Assembly (NCBI RefSeq): GCF_002775205.1 | Contig: NC_036445.1 | Coordinates: 27,880,953-27,944,952, forward strand | Origin: Xiphophorus maculatus | Taxonomy: Eukaryota; Chordata; Actinopteri; Cyprinodontiformes; Poeciliidae | Length of the DNA: 64,000 bases | Direction of reading: 5' to 3' | Shown here: positions 1-18,100 of the stretch, one piece after another | Numbering within the stretch: position 1 is the first letter of the stretch | How the letters are laid out: every line of letters begins with the position of its first letter | Notes under the pieces: generated by a model | What the model saw: only the letters and a program-made list of their open reading frames with translations | The model's database searches: none | What the model was told of the DNA's origin: nothing | Position numbers and translations under genes: made by a program

Positions 1-590
1 CAAATTACTGAATAATAAATAAATGCAAGCAGTGATTTATAGATGTAAGTGTGAGCAGGCCTGGCTTTTCTTCACAATATAACTCTGTTACTAGAATCTT
101 CAAATTGTGAAGGTTTTTCTTAATATCTATACAACTGGTGCATTTGACCTGTCCTGTGTGAATTCAAGTTCTCTTGGGACCTCCAGGCCAGCAGGGGGCG
201 ATATGTCGCCTCAAATTCTGCTTAAACTTTGAACTGGCTCTAGTTGAGGAGTATTCATAACATTTAAGTCACAGAAAAATGATCTAAAGTTGTTTTTGCA
301 CACCTTAAGTGACTCATATGACAATATATTGCGTCTTTAATGCTGCATGATTCTTTGAGTTGATTTTTTTTTTTTTAACTCTGGGAGATAAGACATTTCC
401 AGAGTCACAAATTAAAAGGGAAACCGTGTCAATGAATGTTTTGTTTTGTATTTCTGTCACCTTATTATAGGTGTAGTTAATGATGTGCCTTGTGCAGTCT
501 GTCAAATATTCTTTTTTTTTTTTTTTCTGTTTCCTGGGTCAAGTTTTGTACCTTTTGTAGTTTGTAAGCTCGGATTACTGTGATGTTTTG

Positions 591-628
591 AATAAAAACA
601 CGTACAATTCTTTTCCACGTTGTGTGAG
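591..628 (+). terminator. Poly(A) signal of a possible upstream gene (fzd6 by synteny)
   Basis: AATAAA at 591-596 is followed about 25 bases later by a GT-rich stretch at 619-628, the usual layout of a vertebrate cleavage/polyadenylation site on the plus strand. Bases 1-590 are AT-rich, have no convincing open frame and look like a 3' untranslated region. In other vertebrates the plus-strand neighbour before cthrc1 is fzd6, so this could be its 3' end; that assignment is from synteny only. Confidence 0.35.
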
Positions 629-1238
629 TCACTGTATTTTATTGAGACTTTTTTTTTTTTCTTTTACGTCAGCGTACAATTGGGTAACGGAAGGAAAAGA
701 ATATCATCATTTGAAATGTGGTGTTCATCTGTTTTTACTCTGACACCCTTAAGTAAAAGCCTGTGCAAGCAATTTATCTTAGAAGCCACCTGATAATTTA
801 TCTATTTATTGCAAAGAATAGAAAAACTTAAGATATGGAAAGCAGATATAAATGCCCTACTAAAGATTTGAACTCATCAGACTGTTATCTCTAAAAAATA
901 AATAAGAATAAGAACCGAAAACCACTTTTTTGTTTGTTTGTTTTTTAAATCTTTTTCGATTACACTTTACTGTTACGCTGTAGCGAGGCGCTCTTGATCT
1001 GAGCTCGGATTTATTTTTATTTATTTTTTTATACACTGACTCAAGATCTTGACAGAGTGGCCTCACTGTGCCCCCCTCCACATCACCCGGGAATGTTTTC
1101 TTTAGCTCCGTCTCTGCGCGGTGACTGGCTCCTTCCCCTGTCGGCCTGCCCTCCTCCGGCCTCCTGCTTAGACGGACTGTCGCCTCGCATCGCTCCCTCA
1201 CACGGCGGCACACTGACTCGGCTGTCACCACCGGCAGG
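629..1238 (+). promoter_or_regulatory. Upstream and 5' UTR region of cthrc1
   Basis: No gene is seen in the AT-rich part 629-1035. A TATA-like run lies near 1026-1034. From about 1057 to the start codon the sequence turns GC-rich and pyrimidine-rich, which fits a 5' UTR. The transcription start is not determined. Confidence 0.4.
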
Positions 1239-7768
<6,530 letters not shown>

Positions 7769-8085
7769 GAAGACAGAGCGATATGAAAGGGAGGACTCGG
7801 TCTTTGTTGTGTAGGAGCAAGTCGCCTGACACGCCAGAAATAATCAGGTACGGCCGGTTGAGGCGTGACAGAGCCACTGATGGTACCTTGAATGTTTTTT
7901 TTTGTTGTTGTTCTGTTTAATTACACGTACAGAAAATTCTGTTGCTCCGCCTCCTAGACGTAAATTCTGTACTGTGTTTTTTTGTTGTTGGTCTGCTGGT
8001 GGCCTGGTAATTGATTACAGTAACCATTCAAATGTACTGTATGACGTTTGTGTGTGTGTGTGTGTGTGTGTGAATTGTTTCTGTC

Positions 8086-8091
8086 AATAAA
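8086..8091 (+). terminator. cthrc1 poly(A) signal
   Basis: AATAAA about 320 bases after the cthrc1 stop codon, preceded by a (TG)n run at 8050-8072 and followed by a T-rich stretch. It is the first good signal downstream and gives a short 3' UTR. Confidence 0.7.
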
Positions 8092-8109
8092 ATCACCTTT
8101 TTCTAAAGA

Positions 8110-9640
8110 CTCGACTTTATCGCTTGTAGGAAGTGGAAAAGACGTGGGATTTCCAGGTTTTGAGAAATGTGGACAAGAAAACTGAGCTTAGGAACATATT
8201 TATATTTTACAGAAAATGTCCCGTTGTCTGACTTGTGTCCATTCGTCAGTTCATCCTTCCATTTTTTCCATTTCTTCTTTTGATCCATGCATTTAATCAA
8301 CATCATTCATCTGTCAGTTCATCTATTATTAACCCACCCATCTGTTTGTCCATTGTTTTTTTTAGCATCCTTTTTTTTTTTTATGACATGGGCCAAAACT
8401 TTCCAGCTGACAACCGAGGGTCGACAAAACGTAGATTTATTCTTGAATGTTACAATTTCGCTAAACGTTTTCTTTTCACCTACAGACGCTTAAGCAAAAA
8501 ATATTTTATTCAAATAAAGAAGTGGAGTTTCTGTAGGGGGAGGACGCCCGTAAGTCATCGTAGATCTGAGACATAAAAACTAGAAATAATGTCCTAAATG
8601 TTGATTGTTTATTACTGTTGGACTTTATTGTGTGTATTACACACCTGGATACGGGTCACTCATTTAAAACTTTACCAAGTCGGCGTCACAATCTCGGGTT
8701 GTTTGAGTCATTTTTGGGTTTGTTTGTTATTTCAGTGTTCCTTAGTTTCTCGTCATTAGATCAACCATGTATCTGCTTTTCTTTGCTTCAGTCCTTTCTT
8801 AGTTATTTTAGTTTAATTATGTTCCTTATGTCTAGGTATTTGCTAGTGTTAGATTCATTTTTTCTTACCAGTTTGTGTATCCTGTGCCATTTTCTCTCTC
8901 TTCCCTCACGCCTGCAACCCATTTCTAATCAGCCATCTGTTCCTTGTTCAATAATCAACCTCCTGTAAATATACGTCTCATTCTCAGTCACTCCTTATTG
9001 GTTCCTCCCGTTATTCTCCTCCTTGTGTGAGAATAACACACAAGGACCCTGCTGGTCAGTGATCCCTGGATTTGTTTTTTTTTTTTGTTCTCCCCATACT
9101 TCCATGTTTTGTTCTTTTTTTTTTTAAATCATTAAATCTTCAAATCTACTTGCTGCCTCAGCGTTTCTGCGTTCAAGTCATCTTCATCAACATCTCACGA
9201 CAAATGGGCGCACTAAAAAAAAAAAATGCTGTTGCATGAAGGTTTGCGAACCTAATAAGTATGAAACGAGGCAAAGCATGGTTGCTTAAAAAAATGACTT
9301 TATTTTGCACCTTCACTTTTTAGAGGAATTTAATTTGTATCTTTTTTTTTTTTTGAAAGGCAGTGAAAATTTTACTGTGACATTTATACACGTTGTATAT
9401 TATAAACCTCAGGCTGGAAAACCAAGCTTGTGCCATTCTTGAATAGTGGTCTAAGGCTGCATAAAAAAAAAAATCACTTATTTTTACAGGTTTCAAATGA
9501 TAAAAGCATTGTAATATTTCTGTATTAAACATTTAACTGTCTTCATAGAGGTCGGGAAGCCAGGAAACTGGCAGCCTGGAAAAGTGTGGAATTACGCGTT
9601 GGAACCAAAGACCACACCCTGCAGTAAAATAGGTCAAAAA
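8110..9640. other. Convergent intergenic gap between cthrc1 and slc25a32
   Basis: No exon is supported. The segment from about 8900 to 9185 (TTAAATCATTAAATCTTCAAATC followed by CTGCCTCAGCGTTTCTGCGTT) resembles the tail of an interspersed fish repeat, but I could not define its borders. The open frames here are runs of F, S and L from T/C-rich DNA and are not credible genes. Confidence 0.5.
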
Positions 9641-9647
9641 TAAAACA

Positions 9648-9653
9648 TTTATT
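9648..9653 (-). terminator. Likely slc25a32 poly(A) signal
   Basis: TTTATT on the plus strand reads AATAAA on the minus strand, about 950 bases after the slc25a32 stop. Downstream on the minus strand is GGGTGTGGTCTTTGG, a GU-rich element. Another AATAAA near 9299 is less well placed. Confidence 0.4.
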
Positions 9654-10097
9654 GTGTTCACACACTAATAAAGCACTTCACATTTCATAACAAAATGCCA
9701 TAAAACAACACACTTAAGTTTGTGTGATGAGGAAAAAATGACTTTATGGAAGAAGCATCATCAATGCTGCAGTTCATGCATGGATAATTGATAATAAAGG
9801 TAAAACTGGAGACCTGAGATCTTGATGCCGATGATCAAGCTTTAAAAATACACTTTTGTTTTTCGTCTTTCTGTTGCCAGAAAACATAAACAAAACTCCC
9901 TCTGTGGTAGAATGCTGCATTCACCACACATCGTTACAATATGCCCCTCATGTTTGAAAATAATAGTTACCGTATCACATTCATATCATTTCCAAAGGGA
10001 CAAACTGAAGCAACACATCCCCACGAACTAACTGTGCGTTTAAATCGGACACGTTTTCCCGTCATGTTTTCACAGAAGAGGATTGAGGCCACTGAAA

Positions 10098-10395
10098 AAA
10101 AATGTGACTCAGAATTCAGGATTAAATCTCAGGATTTCTGACTTTTCTTTAGAATTCCAGCTTTCATGGTCTGAGTTCAAAAGTCAGAATTTTGACTTTA
10201 ATCTCACAATTCAGATTTCATTTTTCCTCTCAGAATTCCAACTTTAATCTTCTAAATTCAAAAGTCAGAATTTTGAGGGAAAAAAGTCAAAATTCTGGGA
10301 GAGAAAAAAAAAAATCTAAATTACGAGAAATTATTTTCCAAAATTCTAAGAAAAAAAAAGCCAAAGTTCTGAGATTAAAGTCAGAATTCTTTTAC
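10098..10395. repeat. Degenerate quasi-tandem AAAGTCAGAATTCTGAGATT-type array
   Basis: About 20-bp units built on AAAGTCAGAATTNTGA and its reverse recur with many changes. It lies in the slc25a32 3' UTR or just beyond. Similar arrays occur at 11281-11640 and 11936-12060. Confidence 0.7.
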
Positions 10396-10604
10396 TTCAG
10401 TGGCCCCAATACGTCTCCAATATGTTTGACCGAAAACGAGTTAGTTGATTTGAAGCTTTGACTTTTTTTCCTCTCACTTCTACGCATCTCCATGTATTTA
10501 AGAAAGCCTCTGGGGGGAAAACACGCTCCCCTCTTCGTCTCCAACGCTTCAGCCGGAGCTTGACGCCCCGTGTGGCTGTCCATGCTGGGTCCTCTCTGTC
10601 TCTC

Positions 10605-13600
10605 TCATTTTGTCCCCAGAAGGAAGCGGGACACGTTCTCATAAACCACAAAAGTGATGCAACAGGCCGGCGTGACGCGGATCAAATTTGGGACGACGCC
10701 TTTGTAGAAGCCCGAAGCTCCTTCGTTTCTGCGGGGAGGGGAGGGGGATAATGAGCGTGAAAAGGAAGCCGGGTCCAATCGACCGGTGCCGGCAGATCCG
10801 TACCTCCACGTCCGTCCGATGACGTCCACGACCCCGCCGTATCTGTTGTGCTGGTCTTGGAGCCGAGCTCTCACCACCTGATACGGGTACGTCGTGGCGA
10901 CGGCGAATATTTTGGACAGCGCTGCCATTGTGACGTATTCCAGAGCATCCTGCTCATAAGAGAACGATGGAGAGGAGGGTGAGCAGGAAGAAGGAAGGGA
11001 TGACTTTATCCAGCGTAACCCCAAGTTTGAAACTCACCAACTTTGCATCTGAAGGCACCTTCTTGTATTTGTTGTAGTCTCTCTTGAGCTCTTCGTAGGC
11101 CATGAACTGCAGGGCTCCGTGAGACGTACCGAACAGGCCCGGAACGTAACCCTGCAGAACACAACCGGACTTTACTTCAGCTGGAGGTATGCGTGTGATG
11201 AGTAATGATGCCCCCTAGTGGGGGATGACTATTTCCTGCCGAAGTGACGGCAGGGAAGTATGGAAGCTCATTCAGGTCATGAAAGAAAAGACTAAAAGCT
11301 CAACAGGAAGTTATAATTCCGATTTTTAAAGGCAGACTTCTTATGAGATATGAAGTCATCTTTTTTTGTTGTTGTTGATAAAAACAAAGTCATAATTTTG
11401 ACTTTCTAATTTACAGTCATGATTATGAGACACTGAACAAAATCGAATGCATTACTTTGTATCTCAATTATGACTTTAAAGTAAAAGTTATGATTTGGAA
11501 AGTTAAAATTGTGGACTGCATTCTCATAATTATTACTTTTCAAGTCAAAATTATGACTAAAATCAAAACTATGACTTTGAAAGTTGAAATTATGACTCAT
11601 AATTTTGACTGGATCTCATAATTATGACCGAAAGGTGAAACTTGAGCAACCAGAACAAGAACCAACCGTCTCAGAGACAGTTTCTACCCGATAGCAATAA
11701 CAAAACTAAATGCAATCAAAAACAACCATTAACCATCATAAATGATGTATGTGAGAATGTGGCTGTTCTTATTTTTCTTTTTTTTGCCAGTTGTTTGCTG
11801 ATTCTTGCGTTGTGTGTGAATTGTGAGACAGTTATTTTTTGTTTTTGGGCATGTGCACCGACTGATGGCACCCTTTGAATTTTGTTGTCCTTGTGACAAT
11901 GACAATAAAGATTTATCTATCCATCTAGCTATCTAAATTATGGCTTTTATTCCAAAAATAATAACAACTCACCCTCAAATGATGACCTTAAAGCTCATAA
12001 TTACGCCTTTAAACCTCATGATTACGACTATAAAACTTGCAATTATGACTTTCCTGTTGGACTTTTACGTTTTTCTTTCATGGCACAAAATCTAGCATCT
12101 ATAATCATCAGACACACTTCATATGTCACGCATGGAAGTCCACAAAAAAAATGTCCCACTTTGTAAAGTCCTGGCAGGCCCTCGTGGCGGTAGATCTTAA
12201 CCAGGGCGTCCACCATCCCCTTGTACTGCTTACTGGTGGGGTCGGCGCTGTACTGCAGAACCAGTCGGGTCTTGGTGACCCAGATCGGGTTGGTTATGGT
12301 GAGAGTGAGGATGCCTGAGAAGAAGAAGCAGGAAACAAGACTCTAAAGGTCTGCTAGAGCCTCTCAAGTTTACACACACACACCCACCGCTCTAAAAACA
12401 CACTGTTTTAACGTTCTGCCAGGTCTGGCTGCAACTCCATAGGTTAGTTTTGTCAAAAGAAAAATTAAAAAAAAGGATTTCAGTACCACAATTAAGATTT
12501 TAATAGGTTTCTACTCGTTTGTCATATAAACATTTTTCTCCAGATCCAGCTTTCTCAGCAGCCCTTAATGCCGAGTAAAAAAAGATTAAAATAAATCAAA
12601 TGTTCACCATAAACTTACGGCCAATATCTCAGGCTTTGACATGAAACCGTTCTTAAACAGGAGTAGAAGAAAAATATATATTTTAAGAAGGATATAGCTA
12701 ATTTGTGCAAAAAAAAAAAAGAAGCAACTCATTTCATAGTTTGAAGTTCTAATGGTTGCGTGAATTAAAGACTGATTGTAAGAATGTCAAAATTACATAA
12801 AGTCTTTAAGATATGGCTTTGGTGCTGCTTCTTTCAAAAAAATATTAATCTCAAAATTAGATGCTAATGTCCCTTTACCACATATTTAGTGGATCAGTAC
12901 CTTATTTTCAAAGCTATTTTTTATTCTGTTTATAGTAATCAACTTGAATCGTCTTGCAAAAAAAAGAAGAAAAAGAAATCAAATCAAGTAATAAAATATC
13001 TGAAATAAATACAGCATTTTGTTGCGATTTTTCGTTCTGCTCGATTGTTTTGCAGGTGCAAGTGAATTTGCTCTCCGTTCCTTGGCATTACATGCTACTT
13101 GAGTGATTCAGAGCTCAGGATGATGTCGTTATCCTACCTGGATCCGTCTGTTTACACAGAAATATTGTGTGGCAGCTTCAATTTTATTACCCGAGCTAAA
13201 TTTATCCAGAAAACAAACAAGCCAGTGTGACCTCCTTAGGAAGTATAATAAACAAAACGGGTGTGCAGTCACTTCCATACGTGTCGGCTGCAGCCAGTTC
13301 TGAGCAGAGTTATCCAGCTGAGCGGTCGGCTCTAACCTGCTTCAGCCGCCGAAACCAGGTGCTCTGCTGGGCTCAGTTCAGCCTGACGGCCTTCCTTAGT
13401 GTAGCCTTTGATTGCATTGTAGCTGGAAAGTCAGAGGGAAAACGTACATCAACAGATTTCTGAATGTCACTGCTGCTGGTGAAGTCGTCCTGATGCAGGT
13501 TTTATACATACAAGAAGAAGTAGAGGCCCCAGGACAAGCCCGCGCCCCAGATGTTGGGGGTCACCCCTTGGTACAGACCCCTCACTCCCTCCTGATGCCA

Positions 13601-13958
13601 CACACTCTTCATACAGTGAAGAATACCGCTGTACTTGGGCCTCAACTCCAGTCCATCACTCACTGCATTGGAAGAGACGTTCATATCTTAGTGAAGGTGT
13701 TCAAAAAAAAAACAAAAAAAAACAAACATCCAGAACAGCCGATCCTCACGCTGTACCTGCAAACCTGGTCTTCACCAGGTCCAGCGGGTGAAGCACCAGA
13801 GTGGACACCACACCACCGCTCAGTCCCGCCACCAGGTTTTCTAATTTCACATGGCTGAAGACCTGCTGGACGTGTCCGGCGACGGAGACAGCGGAGACGT
13901 GTTTTCTGGGCTGCCCTGCTGTCTCTGTAGCGTCACGGTGATTCGGTGCGGAGCTCAT
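10605..13958 (-). CDS. slc25a32: Mitochondrial folate/FAD carrier, 7 coding exons, 325 aa
   Basis: Minus-strand exons are 13757-13958, 13512-13662, 13337-13422, 12160-12314, 11038-11151, 10804-10949 and 10605-10728, with junction phases 1, 2, 1, 0, 0 and 2; stop at 10605-10607. The product is an inner-membrane SLC25 carrier that brings folate (and, by later work, FAD) into the matrix. It has three Solcar repeats with signatures [10 protein letters not shown] (P58), [10 protein letters not shown] (P156) and [11 protein letters not shown] (P258). In repeat 2 a Trp (W158) replaces the usual acidic residue, a hallmark of this carrier. A second exon-2 donor four bases later (GTATAA) exists, but GTATGT at 13511 is stronger and alone gives the conserved FFFYNAIK junction. 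The first 35 residues are poorly conserved, as in the family. The gene is head-to-head with dcaf13. Confidence 0.96.
11281..11640. repeat. Degenerate AAAGTCATAATTATGA-type array
   Basis: Repeated units of TCATAATTATGACTTT and close variants in slc25a32 intron 4. Read on the minus strand it gives a false NFNFxSHxFDF-type protein repeat at 11406-11600. Confidence 0.75.
11641..11935 (+). mobile_element. Truncated LINE 3' end with short tandem tail
   Basis: It ends in TTTTGTTGTCCTTGTGACAATGACAATAAAGATTTATCTATC, of which the GACAATGACAATAAAG portion followed by ATCT repeats is typical of fish non-LTR retrotransposon 3' tails. The 5' part is missing and the remnant is embedded between two quasi-tandem arrays in slc25a32 intron 4. 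Confidence 0.6.
11936..12060. repeat. Second part of the AAAGTCATAATTATGA-type array
   Basis: The CTCATAATTACGCCTTTAAA-type units continue here on the far side of the LINE tail. This suggests the LINE inserted into one older array. Confidence 0.55.
12315..13336 (-). other. slc25a32 intron 3 (1.0 kb), no gene seen
   Basis: Unique-looking AT-rich intron between exons 3 and 4, with A-rich runs at 12709-12720 and 12957-12980. No repeat family or extra exon was recognised. Confidence 0.6.
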
Positions 13959-15127
13959 CCTTAGCAGGTAACCGAGCTCAGCTAGCCTCCTCCGCCGCAG
14001 CTGGCTGAGCTCCTAACAACGCAAAACAACAACAACTCAGTAACAGTGAAACGGCCGGTGGACCCCGCGACAACATTTAGATATGGCACAGATACGAGGA
14101 AACCGCCTGAAATTCACGGCACGTCGGACGCCGAGCCACGTTTCTGACATGAGGCGGAACTCATCGCCACCGACAAGTGTCAAGTCTCACACTCCTCCGG
14201 CTCGACCTTGTTGCGAGGAACCGATTGGATAAATGTCATGTTGTATTCCTCAGAGTTGTACTTCCGGAATGTACTTTCAAAATAATTCGAATCCGGGCCC
14301 CACATCTTACCGCGGCCGTCACGGGTTCGAGTCCCAGCCCGTTGTCTGTCTGTCTCTCTCTCTCGCTCTCTCCATCCATCCATCCATCCATCCATCCATC
14401 CATCCATCGTGAAATAAAGACAATTAGAGCCAAAAATAATGTTCGTTGCATCAGGAAATGTTAGAACATCTTGAAATTCCAGGAGATTGAACTAAAAATA
14501 TTGTACTGATAAACGGTAGTCATATTAAAAATCTATCTTTTTCCATGGCCACCTCAGCTTCCAGACTTGGATCGATACAAACACTGAAGGGAGGTGAAGG
14601 GGAAAAAAGCACCAAGCATCCTAAGGAGACTGAAAGGAGAAATGAACAGAGATATCTTGGGCTGTGTTGTCCAAGCGTATGATAATTATAAATGGGACAC
14701 CTACAGTTTAGTTGAAAACAGTCATTTCTGAACATTTCTCCCTATTAGGTGAATGTTATAAGTTTACATGTAATTTTCAAACGTGTTCAGCGTGAGCTTC
14801 TGCTGCTACTGCAGTTTTTCACGCTGACAAATCTCATTTATACTTCCTAAGCCTCGCGTGCTCCTACTTGCCACTAAAGTCTGTAAATTTACGCCTTTCC
14901 GGTATTATTTCCGGTTCGTTCTCTTTCTAAAATATCTAACTTGACTATTGTTTCTTTCAGTGACGCAATCAACAGGCGCCGATGTCCCACAATGCAACGC
15001 GAGCAGACCAAGCCACTTCTTCACTATCAACACATGTCGGCTAGTCTTTTTTTTTTTTTGCACGAACATTAAGATATTGTTATTAAACATTCTTTTGTAT
15101 TGGCGTTGCTCTTGGCTCTGAAACCAA
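13959..15127. promoter_or_regulatory. Head-to-head promoter region of slc25a32 and dcaf13
   Basis: The two start codons are 1,169 bases apart on opposite strands. On the slc25a32 side the sequence to about 14170 is CpG-rich, an inverted CCAAT (ATTGG) lies at 14224-14228, and ACTTCCGG at 14260-14267 is a canonical ETS/GABP site. On the dcaf13 side there are TTTCCGG motifs at 14896-14902 and 14908-14914, and TCCCACAATGC at 14985-14995 resembles a ZNF143-type core. In human the same two genes are also head-to-head. Whether one promoter or two operate cannot be told from sequence. Confidence 0.6.
14295..14410 (+). repeat. SINE-like B-box segment with (TCTG)/(TC)/(TCCA)n tail
   Basis: GGTTCGAGTCC at 14324-14334 is a perfect RNA polymerase III B box, followed by TCTG and TC repeats and then (TCCA)n at 14371-14408. 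No matching A box or cloverleaf is visible upstream, so this is best read as a SINE fragment with a simple-repeat tail rather than a tRNA gene. Confidence 0.45.
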
Positions 15128-18100
15128 ATGAAGGTCAAGGTCCTTTCAAGAAACCCGGATGATTATGTCCGGGAAACTAAACACGATATTCAGCGAGGTA
15201 AGCGCGTGACTGTTAGCTTCCAGAGGCTAAAGATTAGCATAAACATTCTGAGCTTCTCTTGCAGCGACAACACCAGCATTAGCAGCTTTGTATTGAACAG
15301 TAGTTATGTATGGTAAAAATAGGAAGAGTTTATCATAACTAGTTTTATGTTAAGCTCTAAAACGTTTAACCCCATTCCAAAAATAACTCAAGTTAAAAGT
15401 TTTAAACTTTTTGTCTCGTTGCCTCTCCAGAGTTCTGTGTGTTTTATTGGCATTTTATACGACAGAACCAACACAAAGCTGGAATTAGTTGTTGAGTAGT
15501 TTTTATTTTATTTTTTTAAGTACAAAACGTGTGACGTTCATTTCTTTTAGCTTTCCTTCGCTCCGAATCAAATAGTTGGGTCATTATCAGGATTATTTAA
15601 GCGATTTGAGTCAGGTGTGTTGGACCAGTGGCACATTTAAAAAAAAAAAAAAAAAAGAAGCAGAACAGCATTCCTCGAGCAACGGAAAGAATTTAGAGTC
15701 TCGGTTTATCTTTTCTTTTTTTGGTTAAAAGAAATGTTCATAGTTTAAAGGTTGTGAATTCTTCTGCGAGGCGACTTGCTGTACCAACCTTTGACTGCTG
15801 TCCCCGTGTCAGTCCCCAGGAACTACGACCCCTCCCTTCATCCGTTCGAGGTGAGCAGAGAGTACACCCGGGCTCTGAACGCCACGAAGTTGGAGCGCGT
15901 GTTTGCCAAGCCTTTTCTGGCCTCCCTGGACGGACACAGAGACGGGGTGAACTGTCTGGCCAAGCACCCCCGGAGTCTCTCCACCCTGCTGTCTGGCTCC
16001 TGCGATGGCGAGGTAAGCCGTTGAAGCCCTTGAAAGTCAAGGAGCTTCATATGCTCTGTTTGCTTTATATACAGTATATACATATATATATATATATAGT
16101 GTGTATATAAATGTTGTGTTTGTAGGTCAAAGTGTGGAATCTTACCAAACACGAGTGCGTCCGCACTCTCCAGGCGCATGAAGGGTTTGTCCGGGGAATG
16201 GTCGTCAGATACTGCGGTTCTTCCTTCTTTACGGTAAGCGGTCTACTTCATCATCTTCACATTTTTCCCTTCAGCTTGTTTGTTTTTAAATATCAGCAGC
16301 ATAAGAACTAGGGGTGCACCTGGGCCTGTCACAATAAATCAATTAATCACATAATAAATTGAAATCAGCTCAATAATTTCCATTTGCATCGATTTATTGT
16401 TTTTTTTAATCTTTTTTTTCTTGTGTCTTCCCACCAAAAACTGGATGACTAAAGTCTTCAGTCTGACACATTGGTCTCGACTAGCCTCCCTTTTTTTTTT
16501 TTTTTTGAAGGATAATTTTGTGACAAACAAAATAAATGTTATTTGTTGTTTCGGTTGCTTTATTTATTTTGGACCTTTAAGATGTCTTCCAGTGTTAAAT
16601 GTTCATTAGAATTTAAAGCTTAATGATCTTTGAGTATGTGTTCTTGCATTATTGGGCTATTGCCATAATAATACTTGAAAATGGTTTCAAAACAACCATA
16701 TTGCCATTTATAAAAGATTCTACAGTAATTTATCATCCAGCAAAATCTGTTACCTTTCCAGGCTAAGTTGCATCAATAAATCGGCCCCAAGCGACTGATA
16801 CTAACATGTGAGACGGACCTTATGCACTGACCTTATCTTATCTGCAAATATCTGAAAATCGGCCACTGTCCTCTTTTGCTTTGTCATGAGAGAGAGGTCT
16901 GACCGACTTAGCCACTTTACTATATTTATCGGGTTTTTTTGTCCCCAGACAAAAAACATTGGTATCTGCCAAAATTGAAATTAACAAATGAGTCTTTTTC
17001 ATAGATTGATGATCGGCCAGTAAACTGCAATCGGTGCTCCCCTTAATGAAAACCTATCCTTGATTGTAACAGATCGGAGATGACAAAACCATCAAACATT
17101 GGAAAATGGAAGCGCCGGGCTACGGAGAGGAGGAGGAGCCTCTTAACACCATCCTCGGCAAGGTACCGCCTCTTTAATTTTATTCATCAGGGCTAATTTT
17201 TCCTGCTTTATGATTTCTTTTTGCTTAAAGAGACGCATCCCTCTTTAGGCCGTGTTCACAGGACTGGACCATCACCAGAAGAGCGCTGTGTTTGCAACAT
17301 GCGGCCACCAGGTGGACATCTGGGACGAGCAAAGGAGCACCCCCATCCGCTCCTTCACCTGGGGCGTGGACAGCTTCAGCTCCGTCCGTTTTAACCCTGT
17401 GGAGGTGAGACATAGCACACCATTCTGGAACCGCACCTGTTTCATATGAAACCTGTTGATTTAGTCCAATTGGATAATTTTCCTCTCCACAGACGGAGCT
17501 CCTTGGAAGCTGTGCCTCTGACAGAAGTATAGTTTTATATGACATGAGGGAATCAACACCTCTTAAAAAGGTGGGTCATTATTCTTCTTCTTCTTTGAAG
17601 TTCATATTGAAAAAAATTCTGCTTCTCCTTCAGGTTATCATGACAATGAGGACCAACACGATCAGCTGGAACCCAATGGAAGCTTACTACTTCACTTGTG
17701 CAAATGAAGACTACAAGTGAGTCTAAGAGGGAATTGGATTTTGTTTATTCTTTCGACAGCTTCTGGTTTGTGTAATTATTGAAAATATTTAATAAGACAA
17801 ATAGTGAATTTAAAAGCATGCAGATCCTTTTAAATAATTTTCTACCTTTAATTTGAGATAAAAAGTCTAATTCAACAGAAATGACTGGCTCTGTTGAGGC
17901 GGGATCGTAAGAAAGGTGCAGCAAGTTTTCAGGTCTGTACTGGTTGTGCTGAAAAGTTGACAAAAATGTGGTTAACGTGGTTAACAATCGTTGCTCCACT
18001 GTTGCTAACTTAGCAACTTTGTTGCTATATTTATTGACTTTTCAGCCTCTCTCCTGGAGAGGGTTACTTAGTTCACTGCCACACTTTACAAGGTCTTGTA

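Noticed and set aside
11406-11600. Minus-strand frame with NFNFxSHxFDF repeats
   Set aside because: It is a by-product of the AAAGTCATAATTATGA quasi-tandem array within an slc25a32 intron.
14295-14340. Possible tRNA gene because of GGTTCGAGTCC
   Set aside because: Only the B box fits; no A box, acceptor stem or anticodon arm can be drawn, and a simple-repeat tail follows as in SINEs.
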